NCBI GenBank assembly: GCA_008921705.1 | Contig: VFFE01006975.1 | Location: 273,703 to 337,702, forward strand | Direction of reading: 5' to 3' | Origin: Burhinus oedicnemus | Lineage: Eukaryota > Chordata > Aves > Charadriiformes > Burhinidae | DNA length: 64,000 bases | Part shown: positions 12,901-26,661 of the stretch, piece by piece | Layout: each line of letters begins with the position of its first letter | How positions within the stretch are numbered: the stretch's first letter is position 1 | Made by a program: the position numbers and the translations under genes | Notes under the pieces: model-generated | Database searches by the model: none | Told to the model about the DNA's origin: nothing | Seen by the model: only the letters and a program-made list of their open reading frames with translations

Positions 12901-15900
12901 TAGAGCTCGTTATACGTTGTTACTAAAGTTGTGCTGAGAAGATCAGAGCCAAGGTTGCTTCTAGATACCTTAACTCAAGCTCAGGACATAGCAGAATTGC
13001 GCTTTGGTTCCTTTGTCAAATATACCTGTCTTTTTTCACTGTATCCTTTAGATCTTTGTATGCAAAGACAGCTTTTCCAAAGTCACCAGCCACAGCCAAA
13101 GTCAGGGCAGTGGCATGTGCATAAGCAACATGGGGACACTTGAAAAGATGGATTCCCAACTGGCTGTCTCCATTCTCAGCAGCAATGATTAGCCCAGCTC
13201 TGAATGACAGAGTGCAATAAAATGGAGACAGCTCTGCCCTTGATGCATAATAAGTGAAAGACTAGTGGGAAATCTCTGAAAAACTTTCCTACATTTAGAA
13301 TGGATGAGTGAGCACAGCCCTTTTTCTGTTTTTTTCTCTTCACTCAGTTGGACCAGCAGCGTAGACCTGAGCTTTTGGTGTCTTTGCCCTTCTCTTTTCC
13401 ACCTCCTTTTGCAACTCCTAGGATGAAAAAATAATGTGGCTTTTCTAGTGTCCTAACCCCATTCTGTCATTCCTGCTGCACTCTTGTGAAATGCGCGTTA
13501 TACTACAATAAAGCTGGTGTGCAGCCAGCATGGAAATGGTATTGGCAAAGCTGTAATGGAGGCAGCAATTTATGACTGCAGCCAGGTGGACTTCTGAGGG
13601 ATTGTACCTGAGCTAATATTACCTTGCTGCCAGCCACTGAATTCAGCTCTAGCGCCTTGGGCAGGTAAATCTATTGATGTTATTCAAGCATGTTTATCAC
13701 AGTGCCATCCCTTTTCTTTGGGAAAAAAAAAAAAGTTTACTTTTAATTGGAATGAATGTTAGTCAGTTATTCCACATTTAAAAAGAGATAAAGGGAGGCA
13801 GATACAAAGAGATGAAAAAACATGGTTGAAAATTGCAAATTTTTTTCTCATGATTAATCCTTAAATATGCACATTTTTATGTCATTAATACCCGGAATTA
13901 GGCCAAGTGGAGCTAACTAGTCAAGGAGAAACTTTGTGGCTGGGTGACGTTGGAGCTTGTAACCACTTGGGCCACAGAGGCAGGGGGATGTGTAGCCCGC
14001 CAGGCACAAATGATCACCTCTTCCTTTCTCCATCTTCACATCCCACTGTTTGGCCTCAAGCAGCTGCCCTGCTTGCTCACTCACCCCTGTGCCACAGCTG
14101 ATGCAGCCTGAATCCTAAGTCTGTTGAGATATGGCTGCAGAGTGGTTGAGGGTGGTGTTTTGGGAAGTCACTGATTGCTTTCAGACTTCAATTTTTCCTT
14201 CCTATCCCACCTGCTGTCCCTGAAGAAGTGGGTGCCTCCTTCAATGCAGGACTGGCCTAGGCACAGCTGGAGACAGTGCATGTCCTGTCACAGGCTTGAG
14301 ATCAGGCTTGGGGGAGCTCCTAACCTTGGCTTGAACCTCATGATCCTGATGCCCTTTTCTCCCTTTTCTCTACCCTCATCATCTTTGGTGAGACTGGATG
14401 AAACACAAAGGTAAGGAAGTCCTCAGATTCAGGGGCTGGAAACATGGGGAGTTACGAGCTCCTTCTGTTTCAGCCACTCCAGTGCAGTTGGGTTTATATT
14501 CCCAGAACGGGTTAAGCCTTAGCTCTCTTCAATTTCCCCTTTCCTGCTCTGTCAGCACCATGGATCACACCCCAGATTTCACTTGGGTTGGGAATTCACT
14601 CAACAGTTCTGCTGCAGAATTACACAAGAAAGGAAATTCAGAAAAGAACACGCAGCTGAAGAAGAAAAGTCTTCTCTTAGTTATAGAGGTGGGTTGGGTA
14701 AAAATCGGAGTGAAAAAAAAATGACCTTTCCCATCTATTGCCACCTTCTCTCACCCCATTCAGAGTAGTGCTGCTAAAAAGCTGGTGCACCCTTCATGCC
14801 TTTAATATCTTCATATAAATAGTTTTATCATCCCTCTTAGCCAAGGTATCTGTCAGATGTTAAAGGCATCATTTTCTGTTTATCTTCTTGTAAGCTGCTG
14901 CTCCAGCGGAGCTGCAAAATTAACATTGTGCTCAGCAAAATGCTCTATGTAAAACAAGGGCAATTTATACAGAAATATCCATAATCCTTCACATTAGAAT
15001 TTGGCTGTTAAAATTCTGGCACCTCTTGGAGGTCACTCTAACCTAGTTAAGTTCTGTTAAGAAAAGCTGTTGTTATGGCTCACAGCTTTTTTTCCTACAA
15101 TATTGTCTCCTTCGGCTTGTGCGCTTCAGGACTCACCTCTATCTCCTCTACCCTGCTGTCTACTTCTCCTGATTTAAATTGCATTACTTTCTGTCATACA
15201 TTATTGAAGACTTCAGCTTAGCTACCTGGACACCATGAAAAGTACTCAATAGTGGGGTTAAAGTTCCTGCAGTATTTCCTTTTCTTGTTTCTTCTTTTCC
15301 CTTTTTGGGATTTTGACCACAAACGAATCCCGTTGACGGAGGCTGCTTGTAGAAAAGGTGCTGAACTGGAAGAGAACAGATGTGAATTCAGTTGCCTGCT
15401 GTGACATGGGTTTCCTGAGTGTCCTTGGACATATCATTTAATTTCTCTCTTCTTTTCTGTCTCACTCGTTCTTCCTCATTCCCCCCCTCTCTGCTTTGCA
15501 CACAATAATATTTACTTTCACCATCTAGCATATCTCAATGTGTTTTTTCTCCCAGAGCAAAATCTATATGAACCAATGTGTACACAGTACTGTAGAGAGC
15601 AGGATTTGAGTCTTTGGACCACAAATTTGATAATACCACACAAATAAATACATTAAATAAATACCTCTCCTTCCAGCTCATTCAACATTACTATATATCG
15701 TTTGAAACAGAATGATGCTAAGGTTAAACTTGATCTCTCTTGCCTGAGGCTTTTCATGAAGTAAAAAGGAGAAGAGTTCATTCTAATATTAGTGTGGCAA
15801 GTCTATGGCCTTAAATGGAGTCCTGTTCAATTTATCTGGGGGGTAGGTACACAGCTATGTAAATATTTAGAGCCACTGGCTTCCTGGTACTTTCTTGTGA

Positions 15901-17164
15901 AATATTCCCTCTCATGTACTGAATGGCAAAACCTGGATCACCAGCTGGCCTGCTTCCATGACAGAGGTATCACGTGCACTTCAGGGTGTGTGGCAGGTCC
16001 TGGCTTCTTACAGGACAAGTTCCAAGGAAACGCACATTCTAAAAAAATGGTACTTTGCACTTCAAAACAGAGAATTCCCCTAGCAGGCATGGGGAAAACA
16101 TCTCCCTTGCAAAGGAATACAATCAGATGTTTCTAGAGCCCTGGCGTGACTGCAGATTGGCTTTCACATCCTAAGCACCATTGCAAAGTAGAAAAATGCT
16201 TATGCCGGTGTAAGTGGGCAAACTAAGGGTGACACATGGTGACTGGTCAAAGAAACATCAGGGAGTACTCCATAGGAACCTCCTGTCTTCTGACAAGCAG
16301 ATAAAACAAACCTTGTTTCTCCTTTGTAGGTGGCAGCATGAAGCTGCAAGAAGTTCACTGTCAAGATGAGCTTGGCACAACTCATAGTGGAGTCCACATT
16401 CCTCATAATATAGATAAAAGTGCCTAAATTAAGGCTGTAGACAACAGCACCCTTGAATGAAAGAAAATCTCTTCCCCCACACAGAAAGGAAAGTAATTAC
16501 ATTCAGAGGACCCCAGAGAGCTCCTATCTCTTGATATGAAGAAACAGACTGAGAAAGATCAGCCTGACAAACAAGAATATATTTATACTGCAATAATTAA
16601 AGGGGCACAGGCACTGGACCTTGGTACTGTTGCCTTTCTCATTTAGGGCCCTTATCTGATAATGGCAGGACTGTTCCCTCATGTGTTAGATTACGAAGAT
16701 ACTCCAGGATATAGAAACTTCTGTACTGCAAAGTTTTGCATTGGCAGAGGAGCCTATTTCAGTGGCCCAGGACAGAGTGCTGTAGTTAGATTCTGATTCA
16801 GCAAGGACGCGCTTAATCTTCACCATGTGGGTAGTTTTAGAGGTATCAGTGAAGCTAATTGTATTACCAGAAGCTCGTCCACTGTCTAAACATCATGTAA
16901 AATAAAGTGGCAGAGGTTCACTGCCTTGGTGTAACACACCGCAGGTTATTCTAGGCAGCCCCCTGGCTTGTTGAGAAGTTTATAAAGACTCTACAGTTTC
17001 ACTGCAGGAGGCTTCTAGCTGTCTGAGCACGTCCTTGAGCTTTATAGGATCAGAGAAAAAACAGGGGAGGAAAAAGCTTTAAGAGTTTTCTTTATCCATT
17101 TTCCTCCCCCTTTAGCAAGGATCAGCTGCCTATATGTATTATTTCTGATGGATGTTTGTTCTTT

Positions 17165-17580
17165 GAAAGCCTCCAACAGTGAGACTCTACCACGCCCCAG
17201 GCAACCCACTCCAGCCCCCTACTCCCCTCACCATTAGGAAGCTTTTCCTCATGTCTAACCGTTATAGCTCTTGCTACCACTTAAGCCCACTATTTCTTGT
17301 GCTAGCCACCCTGGTCATGGCAAACAGATTATTTCCTTTCTCTTTCTAACAGCCTTTATACAATTGATGGTTCTTATGCTCTCTCCATTGTTTTTCTCTT
17401 CTCTGTCTGAACCACCAGCTCCCTTATAGATCATGGTCTTTGATCTTTAACAGTTCACATTTCTCCCCTCTGGAATTTCTGCAATTGTTTCACTTCTTTT
17501 TTTGAGGTCCAGTGCCCAAACCTGGATAAAACTAAGGTTTTACTGATACAGGCTGAGGGAGAGAAATCAGTTACCTTCAA
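17165..17580 (-). repeat. CR1 LINE fragment, old
   Basis: In reverse orientation the order of CR1 3'-region landmarks is kept: GAGACTCTACCAC, CAGGCAACCCACTCCAG, ACCATTAGGAAGCTTTTCCT, TTAAGCCCA..TTCTTGT, a run where CR1 has ATGTCCCCTCTCA-type sequence, TCTTCTCT, CTTTGATC, and GGTCCAGTGCCCAAACCTGGA. Divergence is high with small indels, so the insertion is old. Outer limits are approximate; the 3' terminal repeat is not preserved. Confidence 0.85.
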
Positions 17581-20500
17581 TTACAACTCATGTGACATGT
17601 TCCCATCCTCACAATATACTTGTACAAAGATTATTTTAACTAAGGCAGAAATTAATGGAAAATTATTTTCTTCTTGTGGCAATTTAGACTTATCTGATGC
17701 TGTTCAGATGATGCTATTAACTTTCATTACAACTCAGGTTCTTTCTTTAAATCATTAAGTCTCTAGGACAGCTAGTACTGATAAGGTGACCGTAGTTACA
17801 TCAGTCTTTGCTTTGAGTGTTGACATTTGAGTGGGTGCTGATAGCTGTTCCCAAGGAATCATCATTGCGCTATGATTACCTAGTCTTACAGATCCTGACT
17901 TTGAAATTAGAGTGGTTGGAGGTTTTGTAAGAGACAACGAGATGGCTGATATTGGACATGCACTTGCAGTCGAGCAAATGGGAGCCAGGTGACCACTTTT
18001 CTCACCTTTTCCTATTGTAACTTCCTTTTGGAAATCCTTTCACATGCTTTGAAGGAAAGCCAGGCTAGCAGAGTTATCTCTGCACTGATACAGCAAAAGG
18101 ACAACTTCTACCCATTACTGATAACAGACTATTGCCCAAACCCAGAGAAAATGAAAAAAGAAAAGGCAGTGTGACTTCACCTGCCTGAAGGACACCTGTG
18201 TTGGAGCCCACTCTGAGGCTGACATAAATGTGATAATGAGACACCCACAGAAATCATGAGAAAGAACAATCCGAGTCTGAGTCCTGATAGTAGCCCTGAT
18301 GGCAGAGGATCATGTTTCATACAGTCATCTTGCTTCTGATGAACACATGAGATAGAAACTTTTGTTATTAAGGGAGAATGGTGGATAGAGTAAAGCAAGG
18401 ACAGAGGTGAAACTTCTTTCCTCCAAGGAAGTCCCTGACTGTGGCCTTTGACTTCAGAGGAAGGCTTGTAAGGAACAGCTGTTGTTAAGAGGAGATTTGA
18501 AGCTTTGAAAAGTTTTGGTGTGTTTTGGGTTAAACCTTCCTTGCTTCTTCCCCTTCCCATTGTGGCCACGTGCAAGTCCTCCTCCATGTTTGTCCCTGGG
18601 TAGGAGCCTCAAAGGCTGAGATATTATCAAAGAACCTGTAATGAAAATAGGTCAATTTTCCACAGCTTTTGAGTCTGAATTGAGTTTTCTGCTAAAACAT
18701 AAAAATCCACGGAAGAGCTTTGCAATACTATCAAAAATAGAGGAGACTTTTTTTGTTCCTGTTTTTGGGGCTTTGCAGCTGACTCCAACAGGTGACACGT
18801 TCATAGTTCTAAAGGTCTTTAATAAAATAAAAGGTCTTCAATAAAATCCAAATTTAAGCTGTTGAGATCAAGGTCTCTCTTCCCATATTGTCATTTTTTT
18901 AGATACAGAGGCTGCCTCTCATAACACTGTGGGAATCCTATCAAAAAGGACCCCCTGACAGTGATGCTCTTTAAACTAGGCCATTAGTCTTGTGACAGTG
19001 CACCAGAGGATTAATAGTGAGTTAGTGAAGCTAACTTCACATTGCCTCACTTATGTTCTTCCCCTAAGAAACATAAATTGGTCTAAGGAAATCAGAAAGG
19101 GGACACTATGAAATGCATAAATGGGGACATCGTGGATGGGACAGCAAAGCATCTGGAGGGCTTTCAGCTCTGCATCTAGTCAGAGTCTCTTGGTTTGGCA
19201 CAGATCTGCTGGTGTGACCCTCTAAAAAAAGGCCCATGGCCTGAGATTCACTCAACGCAACCATAGCCATCACAAAGACAGGTCTGAATCTAGGGAAAGA
19301 TTCATTTAGGGAGAGACTCAGGTGCCTACACTTCCAATGCTACTATGGATTCCTAAGAGTATCTGAGACATCCACACTGGGCTTTCTGGAGACCCAGCAC
19401 TTTCAGAAGTCAGGTGGGAGACCCTCGATTATCTGAAGTGGTACCAAACACCTGTACTTAGGAACCTGAGCTGGTCCCATGAATGGCCCTTGGAGAGATC
19501 TAGAATCTCCAAGGACAATTCATCCCATCCAAAGCTATCTATAGAATGTAGAAGTGTGAGGGATTTGAGAGGAAATTCCAAACCTTGTTCTTGGATTTGC
19601 CTATTATTGCAAATTTACCACTCAGTCCTCATATGGGGTAGACCTAGTATCTTCTAACCTCAGGCTCTGAACCTACTGGTGAACTGGTGCAAATGGGGAG
19701 GATGATACAAAACAGGGATCATAACAGTGCTGTGCTAAGGAGAAAAACAGGAGCACTTTTGAAATCATCATAAAGGAAAATGGGAAGAAACATGGAAATA
19801 TCGAATTCACTTCGAATTGTGTAGATGTAGTTACATGATAAAATAAACGAGGAGGGAAGATTATTAACTCCCCCGGTATTCAGGACATGTTTTCACCCTA
19901 ACATGCTGTGATTCAGACTTGCTATGAAACCTCAGGCTGCAATAGAAAAGAATCTGTTCTGTTGTTTTTCTCTCAAATTTTCTTGCTTGTAGCTATAAAC
20001 ACCTGGAAATCCCAGCAGCATCAGCAAAGCACTATGCCGTCCTCATGCCCAAGGGAATGTAAGAAGCTGACTGAAGATTGTGTTGACTGGACCACAACAG
20101 CCCCAGCACATTTAACTTCAAGACATGGTCAAATGCTCTGTCAGCTCCCCTGCATGCTGTGAGCTGTAATATGCACTAGCTGGCAGTTGTGTTTCTTGAA
20201 AGCATGCTACATGGAAGCAACATCTCTGCCACATGTGGCCTGGATGTTATGGTCATGTTAATTAGTCCACGACTAATGCTCCCACTCTTCCCAGTCCCAT
20301 AGATCTGCTGTTGTTTCATACCCTGCCAATTCAGAGGTGTGATAAAAGGCCTTAAAGGCAGAGGGTTTTTTGTCTTATCTCATTGCATTCCCTTGCTTTG
20401 TGGGTTGCATTTCAATTCCAAATTTTATCTGGATTTAGCCTTGTGGGGATTACATTAGATCTGCAGAAAGAATGGAACACTGAAAAATACAGTGAGAGGC

Positions 20501-20800
20501 AGGAAGAAGACTAGCTTTACAGTAACATTTGACCTAAAGGACTGAGCTAACGCATTCTTGGTGGTTCAGGTTTTGGATATTATAGAGTTTTCACATAGGA
20601 CAGGCTTGTTGGCTCTTTTTCTCAGTGTACACGATAAGGATATATATTTATTTTAGAAAAACACTTAGCCAGAAGGAAGACAACATGTAGTGAAAGATAA
20701 ATTATGCAGATAATGTCCTATTATGCGCACAGAGTAAAAAGTACAAGGGACATGAATTTCCCCAGGGAGACACCTTTGAGAGGGGAGGCTGGAACAACCC
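17581..20800. other. Intergenic desert, no gene seen
   Basis: AT-rich unique sequence. It includes the 19-bp tandem duplication and, at 19317-19470, two inverted 12-bp arms about 130 bp apart that may mark an old element. Confidence 0.6.
18811..18848 (+). repeat. Two-copy 19-bp tandem duplication
   Basis: AAAGGTCTTTAATAAAATA is followed directly by AAAGGTCTTCAATAAAATC. The two units differ at two positions. Confidence 0.85.
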
Positions 20801-20941
20801 AGAAAAGAAAAAAGGAAAAGGAAAAGGAAAAGGAAAAGGAAAAGGAAAAGGAAAGGAAAGGAAAGGAAAGGAAAGGAAAGGAAAGGAAAGGAAAGGAAAG
20901 GAAAGGAAAGGAAAGGAAAGGAAAGGAAAGGAAAGGAGGAA
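20801..20941. repeat. Compound GGAAAA/GGAAA microsatellite, 141-nt purine-only tract
   Basis: From 20814 there are six GGAAAA hexamers, then from 20850 seventeen GGAAA pentamers ending at 20934 and a GGA GGA tail. The + strand has no pyrimidine from 20801 to 20941. The lysine/glutamate-rich frame across it is a repeat artefact. Confidence 0.97.
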
Positions 20942-22127
20942 TGAAAAAAATTAATCAGAAGTAGTCAGTTCTGGCAGATTTTGCTTGAAGGAGAAAGAAG
21001 ACTGAATGAGCAAAAGATTGTACTTGGGGCAATTGCTTCCAAAGAAAGGCCTTCGTATTGGCTGTGTCACTTATGAAGATCACTACTCCAACTCCTGAGG
21101 ACAGTGTTTTGACCCTGTAGGTATTTATGGAGCTTGGAGTGAGTGACTAGGAAGTGTGAAAAGAATCAATGTAGAAAACAACTGGCAGCATCTCTTCCCT
21201 CCAGGCTTTCCCTTTGCTCTGAGGTGGGGAATGCACTGGCTTTTTATAGTTCTGGTCTGTGCTATATAGCCTGTGGAGGTCTGGCAGGATCAATTCCCTT
21301 GGGTTGTGTGGCAACGCAAGATCAGATGCAGCAGGCAAAGCAGCTGCTGGTCTTATCAGAGACGGGCACAAAAGCACTGCTGAGAGTGGAGTAATAATTG
21401 TACTTGAATAGCAGAACACAGAGAGAGTCTCAGTGGGCAGCAACACTTAATTTCATCAGGAACAGCAAGAAGATGCTTCTCGAAAGTCTCTTGTTTCACC
21501 CCCAGAGCTGTACCTTGTAACAGCAGGTCTCAAAGCTGGTGTTTTGAATCAGTCCCTGTTACTGCTTGCACTGATGCTCAGCTCCACTGCAGCAGTCCTT
21601 CTGATATGTTTGTGCTTCTCCTGAGCAGTGCAGTGGGCTGAATTGTGCTCAAGTGAACAAACTGAGAGAATAAAACAGGTTGGGCTTTTCCCAGCCCTTG
21701 AGATAGGTCCATAAGGTGGTAGTCTCTTCCTGTGGCTCAGCACACACAGGTTTTCCTTGGTGTGTTTGGCCTCAGACTCTCTGACCTGGTGTTTGGAGTC
21801 CTTGAGATGAGGTACCGAAGGGATACAGTAATTCACAGCTTATGCTGGAACCATTGGCAGAAACATAATTGGCTGTTCCCATGTGGCTGCCATCACAAGC
21901 TTCCTTGCAGATAAAAAATGAGAAAACAAATCAAGTGCTGGAACCCCTGTGGCTCTACCTTCACGTATATGTTTGAGGTGATCACTGCGCTATGTATTGA
22001 CCTCTTGCAAGCAGCCGCTGTAAGAATCGCTCCTGTTCTCTGTGCTTACCATACTACAGCCCTACATTAAGAAAACAAGCTTATCAGTCTTTTGGGTTTG
22101 CGTTGACACCTGCAGGTTCAGAGACTT

Positions 22128-22146
22128 TTTGTTTGTTTGTTTGTTT
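22128..22146. repeat. GTTT microsatellite
   Basis: About four perfect GTTT units after a T run. Confidence 0.85.
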
Positions 22147-25100
22147 CTCCTATTCTCCCCAGTGCATAATTGGCCAAATTGCACTCATGTTTTCTTTCCC
22201 TTACAGCTTTCTACCAGGCATTAGTCACAACTGGAGACTGGACTAATTTGCTGATATTGTACAAGGAATTGTCTCTCCTGGAGACCTGGCTGATGTGAAC
22301 AGAACTCACAAATGGTATGGGAGCAAAGGTCCATACAGGCAAGCATTTCTCTGTTTATTTTGGCTCAGGTCATCACTGCTCCTTGGAGCACCTTGTCATA
22401 TCTTCTGCTTCCCTTGCTACACACATTTTTTTTCCTCTGTCTTTTGAGTTGCTGGCTCCTTGCCCTCAGATCTAGGATGGCATGCCTTTCACAGCGTCAG
22501 CACCACAGATTTGAAGGGTATGGGAGAAGAGGGTCCAACATGTCATGCTTTGCTTCCCTTTTCTGCTACCTCATTTCCACAACAGCTGCACCTTGGAGGC
22601 CAAGCAAAGAAACAAGTTCAAGCGGCTTGCTTGCTGCTACCTTTCTGGTTAAAGATATTGTGAGTGGGTTGCACATGGACTATTGTTTTTCATAGCCACT
22701 GGTAGTTCCACCATCTATGCATTTGTCTAATCCCAATAACATTTATTTGCTTTGACTTAAAATTATTCCCTATTCCTGTTGTGACAGCTGCTGGCAAAGG
22801 TGCTGTTCTCCTGATGGATTTTGTTAGGTCTGATAGCCTACTTACGACAAAGGCCAGCAGTCTGTTAAAACTGTATCATCTCTACATTTAATACTTCTCT
22901 GCCCTCAGCTCTCGTTTAATCTAAGTATTAAACATCATTCACAGTGTCGCAAAAAGCAGTTGCTCTTTGCAATATTAGGAGGAAATAGTCATAGGAAATA
23001 ATGGATAAAAAGGTAAGTACTGAACATCAGCATCTTTGGTCGTTGTATATTGATAAAGGATAAAATAACTGCTGTCTCATAGCCTCCTCCTGAAGCTTTC
23101 CCTTCTTGACAAAGTGGCATATATGATGGTGAATGTCTCTCTGTCATCAGTATCATATCTGTAGACCCACAGATTTCTTGCATTTGTGCTGTTATTTACA
23201 CCTAAACTGTTTCCAGGTTTTATTCTTGGCCTTTCCTTGTATTGCATGTAAGTGTATCTTCCTCTGTCATTTAGCAGTACTTTAGAAAACAGCTGGTGAC
23301 CCCAAGGTAAACCTTTAAACAATGTCCTACTCTGACAAAATTCTGCTTTATCAGCAAACCATGTCGTACATGTTTCTCTCATGGTTTTGCAAATGGCAAT
23401 TACAAAGTGCTTTTGCATTTAAACAGGATCTCTCTGACCTAAGAAATAGTAAAATTTATGTTAGAGAAGAGACAGTAACTTGATGCTCTGACCTACCCTA
23501 AATAACTGGACTTATTTCACTTGGGCAAATTAAGTATTTATAACAACCCATTATGTCATCAGAATACTTCAGCAGAGATGCTGCAGCTCCAACTTACATG
23601 AATGTTCTTTTGAAGGGCTAATCAGCAGAGATATACCACCAAGATTATGTGCTTTAAAAATACAGTTCTAGACAGCACTGTCCAAACTAGGCAACAATAA
23701 TTAATCTGTTCTGATTAACCAGATCATATAGATCCTTGCTACTCACCAGTTCTCCATTATCTTAGTTCAGATCAAACCTTAGCCTGCAGAGATTAATTTT
23801 GCGTCAGTGTTTGAAAACTCAAAGCCTTTCTCCAGATCATATAAAATTGATGTTCATGAGGTGCCTTGCTTACTGAAAGCACTAGGATATATTTGAGGAT
23901 TTCAGCTTAAGTTCCTTCTTCAAGTACCTTCCCAAGGCCCTTCCTGCCTTTGCTTATCCATGCCTGGCTAACAGGCTACATAAGAACAATATCTCATTCT
24001 CATTTAAGTCATCTTTATGCTACAGGGAGCAGCTGGTGGTCTCCTCAGTGTCCAGAAGATGAACCAAATAGAAGATTTTGAAAATACAACGAGCTCCATG
24101 TGCTACAGCCCGAGGAGAAGGCAAGGGCAGCATGTGATGATTGCTGTGCTGAGTTACCCCTGTCTCTTTCCATTGATCAAGAGGCTAGCTGAGATTCTTT
24201 GGTGGGCTGGAAGTGGAGGTTTAGGGACAACTTACTGTATCATGAAATAGGCAGATTCAGTGCAACTTGTCTTGCTGGGTGAAGGTATAGAAGGTTGTAG
24301 AAACCGCATGTTGCACGTAACTAAACAGAGAATGTTATTTGCCATGAGGGTTTATTCAGATACTTTCATGGCTGTTGAGATAAAATGTAAATCAAGAAAA
24401 CAGATGACTTAGAAGAAAATAAAATATTTTTTAAACCAGAGGTGGTCCTCAATGCTTTTCAAGGGAAAAGCGCGGTGATGCATTCCACAGTAGTATGGTA
24501 ACTGTAGGCATTACTCTGTTTATAGCTTCTGCTCTAGAAGAGATAAATTGTATGTGCTGAAGCAATCAGGCAGGAGTGTGTATGCCAGTGTGTCTGCATG
24601 CTAAATATCTTCTGATCTTGCAGTCAGTATGTGAGGAATCTCCCCTTGACTGGGACTTCTCCCTGGAGAAGGCATATGTGCAGTGAAATAAGTTTATTTG
24701 TCTCTCTGCTCAGTCAAATGGTCATGCTGGAGCTCTAGAGCTGGGGCCAGGGCCATTGCTGTTTTGAATCTCTTTGCCTGACTACTTTGTACTTTTGGAA
24801 AGCAAGGGGAGAGATAGCTTTAATTCTTGTTTCTTTTTTTCTTAGAGCCATGTTTCCATGACCAAACTTGCAATCAGAGCCCAGTATTTCCAGATTTCCT
24901 TTGATAACTTAGGAGAACAGTGTGGTGCAAAATTTTACCTGTCCCTCTTTTTCCCTTTTTATGGCCTTTAGTGCCTCATTACATGTTAGGAGCATCTTTC
25001 ATTAGGATTAAAGCAACTAGGTCCTTCTGTCTGCTTTGAGTATGCACATGGGCTTCCTTAACCTCAGCTATTCTCTTGCTGCAATTCTGCTAATGAAACA

Positions 25101-26640
25101 CTGGTCATAGGAGAAAGTTTGTGCTTGTAAATCCATGGCACAAGGCGGATGTTACTGTATTGCTTCCCGACTGCTGTCACTGAGATCACGGTTCTGGCAC
25201 AGAGTGAGACATGAACAGCTGCAGAAATTCAGTGATGGCCCTGATATTGCTTCCTGGAGGAATGAATGTGGAAATAAGTGTCAGGAAAAGGAAAGTGCCA
25301 GCCATGTTTTCTGTCCTGGCCACTTGCTTGTGGGAAAGGGTTGACAGGTGGCCCCTATTTCTTCTGTGGAGGATGGGAGTATCATTTTTTTCTATCTGCT
25401 AAGCCTCTGCTCAGACAAAACTGCTGTAAAATACTTTCACACATGATTGTTGACCTCACCCACATTTCAGATCTGGCCTTTATCCCACTCCATGGTCCTG
25501 TGAAGGCTGCTAATTTTGAGGACTTTCTCCAGAAGCTGCACTGAGGAACCATTTCTGCTGCTTTTGCTAGGGAGTGAAGACTGTGCTTCACAAACTAGGA
25601 CAGTAAGGTGTAACCATCCCACCTGGCCCTGATGATGCCCTGTGTCCACTGTGCAGCTAAACGTGTGTGCTAACATTCATATAATGTAGAGGAGTTATGA
25701 ATGTAAGGGAGAGGGATGGTTCATGACCTGAGAAACCGTATATACACGTGTGAGTGAATTTCTTATCGTACAGACTCCCTGCATGGGGCACTGACTCTCT
25801 GGTAAACTTCTGTTGGCAACATGGTCTTCAAAGAGCAATTAAAAGCTGTCACATTATGACAGGCTTCATGGAGAGGATGAAGGTGACCGCCCATCACCAG
25901 CTGTTCTGAGTGGAAATCTAGGATGGCAGAAAGCTGGGGCCAGGAGGGACAGCACTTGCACAGTGCCTGTTGGCCACTGGACAGACCGATTTTTCAGAGC
26001 TGTGTCTTCACACCTTTACAATGCAAGTAAAGTGGAGAAATAAATCACTGCACACAGTTGTCATCTTTCCCCTCGTAGCACCAGCCAAAGAGTTTAAATA
26101 TAGCTAAACCACAGTATTTCCTCAGAATAAACACTCAAATACTCAAAATAAATTGCTAGTTCCTAGTATCACAGGAATGATTTATAAACCAATTATACTG
26201 GGAATTTTATTCTCTATCGTTGCTCTGATAGATTATGGGTCAATTAGGTATTTTGCTCCTGTAGGAATACATCCCCATTCTGCCATAAAATATCTGAACT
26301 TGGCACGCTAGGGTTCATTCTGTCCATCTTGCAAAACACTTCCAGTTTGTGGAAAAACTTTGAGAATCATTCTGCCAAGGGCCAGGTCTGTAATTTTAAT
26401 ACTGTTTTGTCTCTGTTTACTGCTGACGGCATTAGTAGGAATGCAGAGAGTTCCTTTCTGGTAAATAATCTTCAGCATCTTCTGTCTTCTCATCAGACTT
26501 GTGATGTGTAGATGATGTTCATGGTGCAGCTGAGTCTGTAAATTATTAGCCATTGAGGAATGGATATCTTTGAGCCTTCAGAGTAGCTTGACAGCATCAG
26601 TAATAGGTCTTCAGCAGGGGCCATAAGCAGACACCTGGTG

Positions 26641-26661
26641 AAGAATAAGAATAAGAATAAG
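26641..26661. repeat. AAGAAT short tandem repeat
   Basis: Three and a half perfect AAGAAT units. Confidence 0.9.

Larger units (their letters stand above)
1726..17164. other. Intergenic desert, no gene seen
   Basis: Contains the CpG cluster at 1.9-2.4 kb, the GC-rich segment at 5.3 kb, the CT tract at 6.9 kb and a G9 run at 9058-9066. Otherwise AT-rich unique sequence. No open frame has recognisable homology or adjoining splice-coherent exons. Confidence 0.6.

Noticed and set aside
20704..20964. 86-codon lysine/glutamate-rich open frame
   Set aside because: Most of it is the translated GGAAA microsatellite; low complexity, no evidence of coding.
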